Shown here: positions 1 to 9,306 of the stretch, in pieces
Layout of the letters: every line of letters starts with the position of its first letter
Position numbering within the stretch: position 1 is the first letter of the stretch
Source: Lachnospiraceae bacterium
Lineage (GTDB): Bacteria; Bacillota; Clostridia; Lachnospirales; Lachnospiraceae
Length of the DNA stretch: 64,000 nucleotides
Reading direction: 5' to 3'
Assembly: GCA_017431515.1 (NCBI GenBank)
Contig: JAFRKV010000038.1
Location: 62,001 to 126,000 of the forward strand
Program-made: the position numbers and the translations under genes
Notes under the pieces: model-generated
Told to the model about the DNA's origin: nothing
What the model saw: only the letters and a program-made list of their open reading frames with translations
Databases searched by the model: none

Positions 1-40
1 GCAGTTTTATTAATGTGATAATAAGAATGTGATCATAAGA

Positions 41-172
41 AAGTCAAAAGTGCCATGCGCAGAATGCGCATGTGCACTTTGCGTGGTGAGGGCGTTCTGG
101 CATGCTAGCACGCCAGGACGCCTTCCCACGCAAAGTGCACAAAGTCACTTCGTGACATGTGACTTTTGACTT
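41..172. repeat. Large folded dispersed repeat, copy 1
   Basis: A set of nested inverted repeats fills this stretch. The outer arms AAGTCAAAAG (41-50) and CTTTTGACTT (163-172) pair; a small hairpin has arms CATGCGC/GCGCATG (54-72); GTGCACTTTGCGTGG (72-86) pairs with 126-140; an inner palindrome lies around 89-123 centred on GCTAGC; and GTCAC-TTC-GTGAC forms a hairpin at 144-156. A second full copy lies at 56866-56998 with compensatory changes in several stems, so the fold rather than the exact sequence seems conserved. It sits just upstream of the hydrolase gene. Function unknown: a non-autonomous palindromic element or a structured RNA are both possible. Confidence 0.85.
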
Positions 173-202
173 TCACCATACAAAACCCAAGGAGGGCACG
201 AC

Positions 203-976
203 ATGGCAGGCAAAGAGACAGAATTTTTCGTCACCGATGACGGCATCCGGCTGCATGCGAAGCTGACGATGCCGGAGACAGAGGGGAAATGTCCTCTGGT
301 GATCGTGGTACATGGCTACACCGGGCATATGGAGGAAGACCATATCGCAGGTCTGGTTGCACCTATTACGGAAGCCGGTTATGCGGCACTGCGCGTGGAA
401 ATGTACGGTCACGGGCAAAGCGACGGAAAGTTCAGGAACCATACGCTGTACAAGTGGGTGTCGAACCTGCTGACTGTGACGGAGTACGCAAGATCCCTTG
501 ATTTCGTGACAGATCTGTATCTGTGCGGCCATTCTCAGGGAGGGCTGCTTGTGATGCTTGTTGCGGGGATGTGTCCGGATCGTTTCAAAGCGGTCATTCC
601 CCTATCCCCCGCCTGGATGATACCGGAATACGCGAGAAACGGAGAAATTCTCGGCGCCGGTATCGACCCTCTCAATATTCCGGAAACGTTTTTTCAGGAC
701 GAAGAGCACGAACTTTCAGGGAATTATGTGCGCGTAGCCCAGACGATCCATCCGGAGGAGGAGATCGTACGATATCACGGGCCGGTTCTGATCGTACATG
801 GAGACGCAGATGAAGTCGTCCCCTATTCCTACGGACAGAAAGCCGCGGAGCTTTATGACCATGCAACCCTGATCCCCATTCCCGGGGATGACCATTGCTT
901 TACGGTCCATTTCCCCATGGTGACAGAAGCGGTCAAACAATTCCTGACAGAGCAGAAAGAAAAAGCAGTTTCATGA
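203..976 (+). CDS. Alpha/beta hydrolase, cinnamoyl/feruloyl-esterase-like
   Basis: A 257-residue serine hydrolase without signal peptide. The nucleophile elbow GHSQGG places Ser111; Asp203 in HGDADEVVP and His231 in GDDHC complete a catalytic triad in the usual order, and HGYTG at 37-41 supplies the oxyanion region. GHSQGG, length and triad spacing resemble the small rumen cinnamoyl (feruloyl) esterases such as Est1E of Butyrivibrio, which release hydroxycinnamates from plant cell wall, but generic lipase/acylhydrolase activity cannot be excluded. A strong AAGGAGGG site (189-196) decides the start. The gene stands directly behind the folded repeat and about 50 bases before the next gene, possibly co-transcribed. 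Confidence 0.8.
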   Translation: MAGKETEFFVTDDGIRLHAKLTMPETEGKCPLVIVVHGYTGHMEEDHIAGLVAPITEAGYAALRVEMYGHGQSDGKFRNHTLYKWVSNLLTVTEYARSLDFVTDLYLCGHSQGGLLVMLVAGMCPDRFKAVIPLSPAWMIPEYARNGEILGAGIDPLNIPETFFQDEEHELSGNYVRVAQTIHPEEEIVRYHGPVLIVHGDADEVVPYSYGQKAAELYDHATLIPIPGDDHCFTVHFPMVTEAVKQFLTEQKEKAVS

Positions 977-1023
977 TGCGACGGATAGAAAACGGTGTTT
1001 CATAGAAAAGGAGAGGAGACGGA

Positions 1024-2166
1024 ATGTTCAATCGGCATGATGTGACACGCAACGAGATGATGCTTCACGGATCACTGGCAAGATGCGGGTATGACTGGTG
1101 GTGGCATTCCTTTACGGCGCAGGACGCAGAAACGGGAGCGGATCTGCCCTTTTTTGTAGAGTATTTTATCATCAATCCCGCATTGGGCGGGGACACGCCG
1201 GTGTTGGGGCAGTCAAAGGAAAACCGGGACGCGGGGCTGCGGCCTTCTTATGTGATGGTGAAAGCCGGCTGCTGGGGCGAACATGCATGCCAGCTTCATC
1301 GTTTTTATGCCATCAATGACGTACAGATCCGTGCGAAGGCGCCCTACGAACTGAAAATGGAAGACTGTTATGCCTCCGAAAAAAGGATCACGGGGAAGAT
1401 CTGCATCAGTGAAGAAGCGCAAAAACGCCATCCCGAGTGGATGTGCGATGCCGGAGAGATGGAATGGGATCTGGAAGTGGAGAAGCAGATCGCCTTTAAT
1501 GTCGGTTACGGTGCGAGCAAGCCGCTCCGGGAAGCGGAGGCGTTTGCGATGTACTGGCATGCGGAGGGAATGAAGAGCGCATTCAAAGGCACCATCACCT
1601 GTAACGGCAGGAAATACACGGTGACGCCGGAAAAGAGCTTTGGATATGCGGATAAAAACTGGGGGAGGGATTTCACGAGCCCCTGGGTCTGGCTCTCGTC
1701 GAACTGCCTGAAAAGCAGAATGACCGGGAAAAAGCTGATGAACAGTGTGTTTGGTATTGGCGGCGGCAGGCCGAAGATCTATTTTGTTCCGCTGGACCGG
1801 CGGCTGCTCAGCGCATTCTATTATGAAGGGAAAGAGTATGATTTCAATTTTTCCCATGTATGGATGCGGGTAAAGACACGGTTTTCCTTCAAAGAGGATG
1901 AGGAACGCGTCTATTGGCATGTCCGTCAGGAAAACCGCCACGCTGTGATGGACACAAGAATCGTATGCCGGAAAGCCGATATGCTGCTCGTCAACTATGA
2001 AGCACCTGACGGAAGCAAGAAACACAACCGTCTTTGGAACGGCGGAAACGGCATCGGACTGATCCGGCTGTACGATAAGACACCCTATGGTCTGCTTTTG
2101 GTCGATGAGATCGAGGCGACCCACATCGGCTGCGAGTATGGGGAATACTCAGATCCTCTGGGTTGA
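1024..2166 (+). CDS. Tocopherol-cyclase-like / lipocalin-fold protein
   Basis: A 380-residue soluble protein rich in Trp and aromatic residues. The segment DKNWGRDFTSPWVW around residues 212-225 recalls the EKNWG...W signature of the tocopherol cyclase/AttH-CrtC-like double lipocalin family, and the alternating beta-strand character fits. In Lachnospiraceae such proteins have no demonstrated substrate, so cyclase activity should not be assumed. It has a GGAGAGGAG ribosome site just before the ATG. Its last 18 bases overlap the 3' end of the convergent gene at 2149-3762. Confidence in the family is moderate, in function low. Confidence 0.55.
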   Translation: MFNRHDVTRNEMMLHGSLARCGYDWWWHSFTAQDAETGADLPFFVEYFIINPALGGDTPVLGQSKENRDAGLRPSYVMVKAGCWGEHACQLHRFYAINDVQIRAKAPYELKMEDCYASEKRITGKICISEEAQKRHPEWMCDAGEMEWDLEVEKQIAFNVGYGASKPLREAEAFAMYWHAEGMKSAFKGTITCNGRKYTVTPEKSFGYADKNWGRDFTSPWVWLSSNCLKSRMTGKKLMNSVFGIGGGRPKIYFVPLDRRLLSAFYYEGKEYDFNFSHVWMRVKTRFSFKEDEERVYWHVRQENRHAVMDTRIVCRKADMLLVNYEAPDGSKKHNRLWNGGNGIGLIRLYDKTPYGLLLVDEIEATHIGCEYGEYSDPLG

Positions 2167-3762
2167 CAGCTTCAAAAAGACTTCTGCCGCAGTCAGGGTC
2201 TGACCCGCGCCGTCGGTAAAACCTTCCGCTGTATACTGGAACGGACAGCCGAGGAAGGAAAGGGTATCATTGATTTTTTGCGCCGCAACAGGCTCCTCTG
2301 ATACAGAGAGGAGCTTTTTTAACAGCCAGGAGAAAAGCAGGCTGTGCAGCGTATAAGATTCGTTCTGCGTCGCGAAATGCTCCATGCTGATGGAGAATGC
2401 GGCAAGAACGCTGTCGTTTAATTCGGAGCGGTCCTTTGCACCGGTAAGGAGATCCTGTGTGAGCAGAGCACCGTTTTCCGGGAAGATGACAGTGTTGTCC
2501 GAGATCATCATCGTGGAGCCCTCCGGGATATCGAGGCCGACCTCCGCCGGATCCACACGGACGCAGAGCACACAGTGCGCCGGATCGTCATTCATGGGTG
2601 TCAGGAGTTGCGCACCGTCGCAGGAGGAAGTTTCAGGAACAGGCATTTCAACCGCCGGAGATTCCATAACCGGAGCTTCTGCCTCCGGAATTTCGATCGC
2701 AGGCGCTTCTTCCGCAAGCAATTCATCTGCGGCAGCTGCAGGCTCTTCCATCGGAAAATCCTCCGGGATATCATTTTCTTCCACAGAAGCGATCTCTTCA
2801 TCGACAGGTGCTGCTTCATCGACAGGCACCTCTTCTACAGGCATCTCTTCTACAGGCACTGCCTCCTCAACAGGAGTCTCTTCCGCAAGAGGAATATTCG
2901 GAATGATGTCTTCCGGAAGGGGCGCGGTCTCGTCAATATCCGGCATTTCGGGTTCTGATGGAATGTCGCCGAGCATATTGGCGACGATGGCATCCACAGC
3001 ATCATCCGTCATTGCCATATTCGGGTCTGCCGCATCCGCTGCGGGTTCTTCTATCACAGGTTCTTCTTCTGCCGCCGGTTCTTCTGCCGTTTCAACGGGG
3101 ATTTCTCCGTCAGCCGGCATTTCTGCCTCCGCAATCGGAATGTCAGGAATGATCGGGTTGTCGGCGGGCATTTCCGCGGCAGCCTCCGCCAGCACGGGAT
3201 CGTCCATCGGCGCATCCGCAGAAGCGGCTTCTTCCGCAATTTTCAAAAGCTCTTCCATTGATAATACGTCTGAGTTGTTTTCTGATGTACCCATAGCGGC
3301 ATCCTCCTCTTGGCAGGTCTGCGCAGATGGCAGACAATGTGTTTCCAGAATCTTCGTCAAATTGACGGGGGTGTTTTCTTCATCGGCGCCTGTCAACGTG
3401 AATCCGGCCTCGGAATAGGCGGCGGCTCCGTGCGTCAGGGAGCGGATCATCATGTTGACGGATTGCGCCCAATGCGTGGCGGCTGCGGCATCATCCGGCG
3501 GGAAGGTACGCGCAGCGCATACCGAGAGCATGGCGCTGATGGGATCTCCCTGGTTTTCCGCGGCGACTGCAGAGAGAGTCGCAAAAAAAGCGGCCGGAAG
3601 ATCGGGAAGCGCCGAAACTTCCGGCGGCCCGAAATCGGTATAAAGCAGCTGCGGCGCAAATCCGTCCTCCCAGGAAAAACAGAGATTCCGGTAAAAGACC
3701 AGAATGCCACTGCCGCTTTGGATGGGATAATAGTTTTCGCTATGAAAAACGGTATAATTCAC
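2149..3762 (-). CDS. Hypothetical protein with long acidic Glu/Pro/Ala-rich centre
   Basis: A 537-residue protein I do not recognise. The first ~145 residues look globular (mixed aromatic and hydrophobic), then about residues 155-375 are low-complexity, built from repeating Glu-Pro-Val/Ala-Glu blocks such as PVEEAVPVEEMPVEEVPV, and the last ~150 residues again look globular. There is no signal peptide or membrane segment, so the acidic region is probably a cytoplasmic spacer or flexible linker. Ends of both globular parts share a weak resemblance (GFTLTGADEENTPVNLTKIL against GFTDGAGQTLTAAEVFLKL), hinting at a duplicated domain. It overlaps the preceding convergent gene by 18 bases. The Ser/Ala-rich plus-strand frame opposite the acidic region is a shadow. 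Confidence 0.7.
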   Translation of the reverse strand: MNYTVFHSENYYPIQSGSGILVFYRNLCFSWEDGFAPQLLYTDFGPPEVSALPDLPAAFFATLSAVAAENQGDPISAMLSVCAARTFPPDDAAAATHWAQSVNMMIRSLTHGAAAYSEAGFTLTGADEENTPVNLTKILETHCLPSAQTCQEEDAAMGTSENNSDVLSMEELLKIAEEAASADAPMDDPVLAEAAAEMPADNPIIPDIPIAEAEMPADGEIPVETAEEPAAEEEPVIEEPAADAADPNMAMTDDAVDAIVANMLGDIPSEPEMPDIDETAPLPEDIIPNIPLAEETPVEEAVPVEEMPVEEVPVDEAAPVDEEIASVEENDIPEDFPMEEPAAAADELLAEEAPAIEIPEAEAPVMESPAVEMPVPETSSCDGAQLLTPMNDDPAHCVLCVRVDPAEVGLDIPEGSTMMISDNTVIFPENGALLTQDLLTGAKDRSELNDSVLAAFSISMEHFATQNESYTLHSLLFSWLLKKLLSVSEEPVAAQKINDTLSFLGCPFQYTAEGFTDGAGQTLTAAEVFLKLSTQRI

Positions 3763-3989
3763 GTTGATGCTCCGAAAAAATCCATCTGTTTCACTCTAAT
3801 GTACATCATACCACGCCTCCATCCGAATTACAAAAGAAATGCTGTAGAAAATCACGAAAAAATGAAATTCCTTGTTTCTTTTTTTGTGTAATCGTGCTAT
3901 GATGGTCAAGGAAGTCGCGCTCCGACTTTTTTCTTTTTCTTAGATTGTTAAAAATTTAACATAAATAAACATGCAAAGGAGAGAAGAAC

Positions 3990-5189
3990 ATGGCAAAAAA
4001 GGTAGTTATAGCAGGAGCTTGTCGTACAGCGATCGGCACGATGGGTGGAGGCTTAAGCACGACACCGGTTGTCACGCTCGGTTCCATCGTGATCAAGGAG
4101 GCGCTTTCCCGCGCAGGGGTTGCACCGGACAAAGTTGATCATGTATACATGGGATGTGTGATCCAGGCCGGCCAGGGACAGAACGTTGCCCGTCAGGCAT
4201 CCATCAAGGCAGGGCTTCCCGTTGAGGTTCCGGCTGTTACGACGAATGTGGTCTGCGGTTCCGGTCTGAACTGCGTGAATCAGGCTGCACAGATGATTCT
4301 TGCAGGAGATGCGGATGTCGTGGTTGCCGGCGGTATGGAGAACATGTCGATGGCTCCTTTCGCGATCCCGCAGGGGCGTTACGGCTATCGGATGACCTGG
4401 CCGAGCCAGAGCAAGGGCGCGCTGATGGATACGATGGTCAACGATGCGCTTTGGGATGCGTTCAATGATTACCATATGATCACGACAGCCGACAATATCT
4501 GCCGTGAGTGGAACCTGACCCGTGAAGAGCTTGACGAGTTCGCGTTCAACAGCCAGCAGAAGTGCAAGGCTGCCATGGAGTCCGGTGCATTCAAGAAAGA
4601 GATCGTTCCGGTTGAGATCAAAAAGAAAAAAGAGACGGTGCTCTTCGATACAGATGAAGGTCCGAGACCGGAAGTCACGCTGGAGAAGCTTGCTTCTATG
4701 CGTCCGATCAATCCGGACGGTTTCGTGACTGCCGGCAATGCTTCCGGTATCAATGACGGTGCGGCAGCAGTGGTCGTGATGAGCGAAGAGAAAGCACAGG
4801 AGCTGGGCGTGAAGCCGATGGCGACTTTCGTGGCAGGCGCGCTTGCAGGCGTTCGTCCGGAAGTCATGGGAATCGGCCCGGTGGCTGCAACGAAGAAAGT
4901 CATGGCAAAGACCGGTCTTTCCATCGGTGATTTCGATATCATCGAGGCAAACGAGGCTTTTGCGGCGCAGTCTGTTGCAGTCGGAAAAGACTTGGGCATC
5001 GATGTGGCAAAGCAGCTGAACCCGAACGGCGGCGCCATCGCGCTTGGACATCCGGTCGGAGCATCCGGCTGCCGTATCCTTGTAACGCTGCTGCATGAGA
5101 TGGAAGCAAAGGGCGCGAAGAGAGGTCTTGCAACGCTTTGCATCGGCGGCGGTATGGGATGCGCAACAGTGGTTGAGGCCGTTCTGTGA
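3990..5189 (+). CDS. thlA: Acetyl-CoA acetyltransferase (thiolase)
   Basis: A 399-residue thiolase that condenses two acetyl-CoA to acetoacetyl-CoA, first step of butyrate formation. The acyl-accepting cysteine is Cys89 in NVVCGSGLN; NEAFAAQ, the GHPVGASG histidine segment and the C-terminal CIGGGMGCA with the base cysteine are all present. Length is normal for the family. AAAGGAGAG precedes the ATG. It is the first gene of a five-gene operon (thiolase, hbd, bcd, etfB, etfA). A TATGAT hexamer at 3898-3903 and an AT-rich leader precede it, so the operon promoter probably lies in the 227-base gap upstream. Confidence 0.95.
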   Translation: MAKKVVIAGACRTAIGTMGGGLSTTPVVTLGSIVIKEALSRAGVAPDKVDHVYMGCVIQAGQGQNVARQASIKAGLPVEVPAVTTNVVCGSGLNCVNQAAQMILAGDADVVVAGGMENMSMAPFAIPQGRYGYRMTWPSQSKGALMDTMVNDALWDAFNDYHMITTADNICREWNLTREELDEFAFNSQQKCKAAMESGAFKKEIVPVEIKKKKETVLFDTDEGPRPEVTLEKLASMRPINPDGFVTAGNASGINDGAAAVVVMSEEKAQELGVKPMATFVAGALAGVRPEVMGIGPVAATKKVMAKTGLSIGDFDIIEANEAFAAQSVAVGKDLGIDVAKQLNPNGGAIALGHPVGASGCRILVTLLHEMEAKGAKRGLATLCIGGGMGCATVVEAVL

Positions 5190-5199
5190 GATTAGTGAG

Positions 5200-5226
5200 A
5201 GCGAGTCGCAGACGAAGCTCGAACTT
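5200..5226. repeat. Short intergenic repeat, AGTCGCAGACG type
   Basis: The thiolase-hbd gap contains GCGAGTCGCAGACGAAGCTCG, with CGAG/CTCG ends that can pair. A related string, AAGTCGCAGACGCAGATCGA, occurs at 33186-33205 behind the tRNA gene. Two imperfect copies only are seen here, so this is a tentative dispersed repeat. Confidence 0.35.
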
Positions 5227-5274
5227 AACGAACAGAACTTCCTTAGTTAACAATATTTTTAGGAGGAAAAAAAT

Positions 5275-6117
5275 ATGGTAGTAGGAGTCATTGGCGCAGG
5301 AACGATGGGTTCCGGCATTGCACAGGCATTTGCGCAGGTGGACGGCTTTGAAGTACGGCTTTGCGATATCAAAGAAGAGTTCGCAGCCGGCGGCAAGGCA
5401 AAGATCGAAAAAGGTCTGAACAAAATGGTGGAGAAGGGCAAGATGGAGCAGGCGGCTGCAGATACCATCCTTTCCCGTATCAAGACAGGTTTGAAGGACA
5501 TCTGCTCGGATTGCGATCTGATCGTAGAGGCGGCTTTTGAGGATCTGCAGGTCAAAAAGGATACCTTCCGTGAGCTGCAGGGCATTGTCAGCAAGGACTG
5601 CCTGTTCACATCCAATACGTCCTCCCTTTCCATCACAGAGATCGGAAAGGATCTGGATCGTCCGCTGATCGGCATGCATTTCTTCAATCCGGCAGCGCGC
5701 ATGAAGCTCATCGAGGTGATCAAGGGCGAGAACACGCCGGACGATCTTTTCGAGAAGATCGTGAAGATCTCCGAGGACATCGGCAAGACACCGGTTCGCA
5801 TCAATGAGGCACCGGGCTTTGCGGTGAACCGGATCCTGATCCCGATGATTAACGAAGCGATCAACGTGCTGGATGCTGGGACGGCTTCCGCAGAGGATAT
5901 CGATATCGCGATGCAGCTTGGCTGCAATCATCCCATGGGACCGCTTCACCTTGGCGACTACATCGGACTGGATATCTGCCTTGCGATCATGAACGTCATC
6001 TATGATGGCACGAACAAGGATCCGAAGTACAAACCGGCGCCGTTGCTGGAGAAGATGGTTGCGGATGGCAATCTCGGCTGCAAATCCGGCAAAGGATTCT
6101 TTGATTATTCAAAATAA
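5275..6117 (+). CDS. hbd: 3-hydroxybutyryl-CoA dehydrogenase
   Basis: A 280-residue NAD(P)-dependent dehydrogenase reducing acetoacetyl-CoA to 3-hydroxybutyryl-CoA. The N-terminal Rossmann motif [11 protein letters not shown], the NTSSLSI segment, the catalytic region [17 protein letters not shown] with its histidine, and [17 protein letters not shown] are typical. Length matches the clostridial Hbd family. AGGAGG precedes the ATG. It follows thiolase by 85 bases that hold a short repeat, and bcd follows after 36 bases, so it belongs to the butyrate operon. No crotonase gene lies beside it. Confidence 0.95.
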   Translation: MVVGVIGAGTMGSGIAQAFAQVDGFEVRLCDIKEEFAAGGKAKIEKGLNKMVEKGKMEQAAADTILSRIKTGLKDICSDCDLIVEAAFEDLQVKKDTFRELQGIVSKDCLFTSNTSSLSITEIGKDLDRPLIGMHFFNPAARMKLIEVIKGENTPDDLFEKIVKISEDIGKTPVRINEAPGFAVNRILIPMINEAINVLDAGTASAEDIDIAMQLGCNHPMGPLHLGDYIGLDICLAIMNVIYDGTNKDPKYKPAPLLEKMVADGNLGCKSGKGFFDYSK

Positions 6118-6153
6118 AAACAGGATTTAAAAAACTTAACGGAGGAAGTAAAC

Positions 6154-7308
6154 ATGGATTTTTGTTTAGACAAGAAGCATGAGCTGGCGAGAACGTTGTT
6201 CCGTGAGTTCGCTGAAAATGAAGCAAAGCCTCTTGCGCAGGAAACGGATGAGACCGAGGTATTCCCGAGACAGACAGTGGAAAAGATGGCAAAGGCCGGT
6301 TTCCTCGGAATCCCGGTTCCGAAGGAGTATGGCGGTCAGGGCTGCGATCCGCTGACCTACGTGATGTGCGTGGAGGAGCTTTCCAAGGTATGCGGCACCA
6401 CAGGCGTGATCGTGTCCGCACACACCTCGCTTTGCATCGATCCCATCATGACCTACGGGACCGAGGAGCAGAAGCAGAAATATGTGCCGAAGCTGGCATC
6501 CGGCGAATGGCTTGGCGCATTTGCGCTGACGGAGCCCGGTGCAGGTACTGACGCGCAGGGCGCGCAGACCAGAGCGGTGAAGGACGGCGACAGCTGGATC
6601 TTAAACGGCTCCAAGTGCTTTATTACAAACGGAAAAGAAGCGAATGTATACATTGTCATTGCAGTAACGCAGGTGGATGTGGATCCGAAAGGCCGGAAGA
6701 AAAAGAAATTCTCCGCGTTCATCGTGGAGAAGGGAACCCCCGGTTTCTCCTTTGGAACGAAAGAGAAAAAGATGGGTATCCGCGGTTCTTCCACTTACGA
6801 GCTGATCTTTGAAGACTGCAAGATCCCGGGTGATGCGCTGCTGGGACCGGAAGGAAAGGGTTTCCCGATCGCAATGCATACGCTGGACGGCGGCCGTATC
6901 GGTATCGCTGCGCAGGCACTGGGCATTGCAGAGGGCGCGCTTGACCGCTGCATCGAGTATACAAAGGAACGCAAGCAGTTTGGCCGGTCTATCGCGGCGC
7001 AGCAGAACACCCAGTTCAAGATCGCCGATATGGCGACCCGGATCGAGGCGGCTCAGCTCCTCGTTTATAAGGCTGCAAAAGCGAAAGAGACCCAGAAGGT
7101 TTATTCCGTAGAGGCTGCAAAAGCAAAACTCTTCGCAGCAGAGACGGCCATGGCTGTTACGACGGAAGTGGTTCAGCTCTTCGGCGGTTACGGTTACATC
7201 CGTGAGTACGATGTGGAGCGCATGATGCGTGACGCGAAGATCACGGAGATCTACGAGGGAACCTCAGAAGTGCAGAGGATGGTTATTTCTGGTTCTTTAT
7301 TAAAATAA
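6154..7308 (+). CDS. bcd: Butyryl-CoA dehydrogenase (acyl-CoA dehydrogenase)
   Basis: A 384-residue FAD-dependent short-chain acyl-CoA dehydrogenase. Family marks are the FAD-binding stretch [12 protein letters not shown], the substrate region [10 protein letters not shown], the ERKQFGR segment, and the C-terminal IYEGTSEVQ, whose Glu is the usual catalytic base of short-chain enzymes. It lies directly before etfB and etfA, the arrangement of the electron-bifurcating Bcd-Etf complex that reduces crotonyl-CoA while reducing ferredoxin. CGGAGGAAG precedes the ATG. Confidence 0.95.
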   Translation: MDFCLDKKHELARTLFREFAENEAKPLAQETDETEVFPRQTVEKMAKAGFLGIPVPKEYGGQGCDPLTYVMCVEELSKVCGTTGVIVSAHTSLCIDPIMTYGTEEQKQKYVPKLASGEWLGAFALTEPGAGTDAQGAQTRAVKDGDSWILNGSKCFITNGKEANVYIVIAVTQVDVDPKGRKKKKFSAFIVEKGTPGFSFGTKEKKMGIRGSSTYELIFEDCKIPGDALLGPEGKGFPIAMHTLDGGRIGIAAQALGIAEGALDRCIEYTKERKQFGRSIAAQQNTQFKIADMATRIEAAQLLVYKAAKAKETQKVYSVEAAKAKLFAAETAMAVTTEVVQLFGGYGYIREYDVERMMRDAKITEIYEGTSEVQRMVISGSLLK

Positions 7309-7343
7309 CCGGCGGCCATTACATTAAATAAAGGAGAATACAC

Positions 7344-8132
7344 ATGAAAATCGTAGTTTGTATTAAGCAGGTTCCCGATACCGCGGGCGGCGTACAGTTC
7401 AATCCGGACGGAACCTTAAATAGAGCGGCGATGCTTGCGATCATGAACCCGGATGACAAAGCGGGTCTGGAAGCGGCGCTTCGCCTGAAGGATCAGTATG
7501 GCGCAGAGGTTACTGTGCTTACCATGGGTCTTCCGAAAGCAGATGACATTCTGCGTGAGGCAATGGCAATGGGCGCAGACAAGGCCATCCTTGTCACGGA
7601 TCGTGTGCTTGGCGGTGCGGATACCTGGGCAACCAGCAGCACCATCGCAGCTGCATTGAAGAATCTGGATTATGACCTGGTCATTACAGGACGTCAGGCT
7701 ATCGACGGTGATACCGCACAGGTGGGACCGCAGATCGCAGAGCATTTACAGCTGCCGGTCATTTCCTATGCTGCGGAGATCAAGTTGGACGGCGATTCTG
7801 TCATCGTGAAACGGCAGTACGAAGACCGTCATCATATCGTGAAGGCAAAGCTTCCCTGCCTTATCACAGCCCTTTCCGAGCTGAATGAGCCCCGTTATAT
7901 GACACCGGGCGGCATCTTTGATGCATACAATGAGAAGGAAGTCACCGTTTGGGGCAGACCGGATCTGAAGGAACTGGACGATGCCAACATGGGTCTTGCA
8001 GGCTCCCCGACGAAGATCGCGAAGGCTTCCGACAAGGTGCGGAAGGGCGCAGGCGAGAAGATCGCGCCGGATACCCCGGATGAGGGTGTTTCCTATATCA
8101 TTGGTAAGCTGACAGAGAAGCATGTGATTTGA
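7344..8132 (+). CDS. etfB: Electron transfer flavoprotein beta subunit
   Basis: A 262-residue EtfB. It begins MKIVVCIKQVPDT and contains MNPDDKAGLEAALRLKD and the DLVITGRQAIDGDTAQVGP segment typical of the family. With EtfA it carries electrons to and from butyryl-CoA dehydrogenase; in clostridial complexes EtfB binds the bifurcating FAD together with EtfA and NADH. AAAGGAG lies seven bases before the ATG. It is the fourth gene of the operon. Confidence 0.95.
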   Translation: MKIVVCIKQVPDTAGGVQFNPDGTLNRAAMLAIMNPDDKAGLEAALRLKDQYGAEVTVLTMGLPKADDILREAMAMGADKAILVTDRVLGGADTWATSSTIAAALKNLDYDLVITGRQAIDGDTAQVGPQIAEHLQLPVISYAAEIKLDGDSVIVKRQYEDRHHIVKAKLPCLITALSELNEPRYMTPGGIFDAYNEKEVTVWGRPDLKELDDANMGLAGSPTKIAKASDKVRKGAGEKIAPDTPDEGVSYIIGKLTEKHVI

Positions 8133-8184
8133 CTTAGTGTCATCGGATGTGATTTGACTTTAATGAAAGGAAAGGAAGACGAAA

Positions 8185-9231
8185 ATGAGTTTAGAGGAAT
8201 ACAAAGGCGTATATATTTTTGCGCAGCAGGTAGATAAGAAGCTCAGCAGCATCGCCTTCGAGCTGGTTGGAAAAGGAAAGGATCTTGCAAAAGACCTCGG
8301 AACCGACGTGACGGCAGTGCTCCTTGGGCATGATGTAAAGCATCTGGCGGATGAACTCGGCGAGTATGGTGCGGATAAGGTCATCGTTGTGGATGATCCG
8401 GCGCTGGAGACTTACATGACGGAGCCCTACGCGCAGGCCTTGACGGCAGTGATCCGGGAATTCAAGCCGGAGATCATGCTGGTGGGTGCAACGGCCATCG
8501 GCCGTGACCTTGGACCGACGGTTTCCGCGAGAGTGGCGACCGGTCTGACAGCAGACTGCACGCAGCTGGATATCGGTGATTTCCCGTTGGAGGCAAAGGA
8601 AGGACAGCCGCAGAAGCACAATCAGCTTCTGATGACCCGTCCGGCATTCGGCGGCAATACCATCGCAACCATTGCATGCCCGGATAACCGTCCGCAGATG
8701 GCAACGGTTCGCCCCGGTGTGATGCAGAAGCTTCCGAAGGAAGCAGGCCGCAAAGCGGAAGTGATCGACTTTGATGCAAAGATCGAGAAGAACAACCGTT
8801 TTGTGGAGATTCAGGAGATCGTGAAGTCCGTTGTGACCACGAAGAACATCATGGATGCGAAGATCCTTGTTTCCGGCGGCAGAGGCGTCGGCTCTAAAGA
8901 GAACTTCAAGCTTCTTGAGGATTTGGCAGATGCCATCGGCGGAACCGTGAGCTGCTCCCGTGCCGTGGTAGAGAACGGCTGGCAGCCGCAGGATCTGCAG
9001 GTAGGGCAGACCGGAAAGACCGTTCGCCCGCAGGTGTACTTCGCCATCGGTATTTCCGGCGCGATCCAGCACGTGGCAGGCATGGAAGAGTCTGACATCA
9101 TCATCGCCATCAATAAAGATGAGGATGCACCGATCTTCGATGTGGCGGATTACGGTGTAGTCGGCGATCTGAATAAGATCGTGCCGCAGTTGACAGAGCA
9201 GATCAAAGCAGCGATGGCGGCAAAAGGGTAA
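8185..9231 (+). CDS. etfA: Electron transfer flavoprotein alpha subunit
   Basis: A 348-residue EtfA. The C-terminal FAD domain is clear: VSGGRGVGSKENF, then the region ending AIGISGAIQHVAGM and the DAPIFDVADYGVVGDL segment. The N-terminal half is the nucleotide-alpha-hydrolase-like fold paired with EtfB. No ferredoxin-like N-terminal extension is present, so it is the standard short form. It closes the butyrate operon, and a strong intrinsic terminator follows after ~30 bases. Confidence 0.95.
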   Translation: MSLEEYKGVYIFAQQVDKKLSSIAFELVGKGKDLAKDLGTDVTAVLLGHDVKHLADELGEYGADKVIVVDDPALETYMTEPYAQALTAVIREFKPEIMLVGATAIGRDLGPTVSARVATGLTADCTQLDIGDFPLEAKEGQPQKHNQLLMTRPAFGGNTIATIACPDNRPQMATVRPGVMQKLPKEAGRKAEVIDFDAKIEKNNRFVEIQEIVKSVVTTKNIMDAKILVSGGRGVGSKENFKLLEDLADAIGGTVSCSRAVVENGWQPQDLQVGQTGKTVRPQVYFAIGISGAIQHVAGMEESDIIIAINKDEDAPIFDVADYGVVGDLNKIVPQLTEQIKAAMAAKG

Positions 9232-9263
9232 GGAGCCCATCTGCTTACAGAAATGAGCAAAAC

Positions 9264-9295
9264 AAAAACCCTCTCCGGATCGGAGAGGGTTTTTC
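9264..9295. terminator. Intrinsic terminator after etfA, bidirectional
   Basis: Stem CCCTCTCCG/CGGAGAGGG with a three-base loop, flanked by A5 on the left and T5 on the right, so it can end both the butyrate operon and the opposing S-component gene. Confidence 0.9.
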
Positions 9296-9306
9296 ATTCA
9301 TGCGAT

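Noticed and set aside
1..180. CRISPR or transposon end
   Set aside because: The repeats are nested palindromes in single distant copies, not regularly spaced direct repeats, and no transposase gene occurs in the window.
2384..3418. Long Ser/Ala-rich open frame on the plus strand
   Set aside because: It is the antisense shadow of the acidic repeat region of the minus-strand gene; no ribosome site and low-complexity composition.
4053..5096. Long minus-strand open frames across thiolase, etfA, guaB and the ABC genes
   Set aside because: They are antisense to clearly conserved proteins and have Cys/His/Arg-rich composition without recognisable domains.
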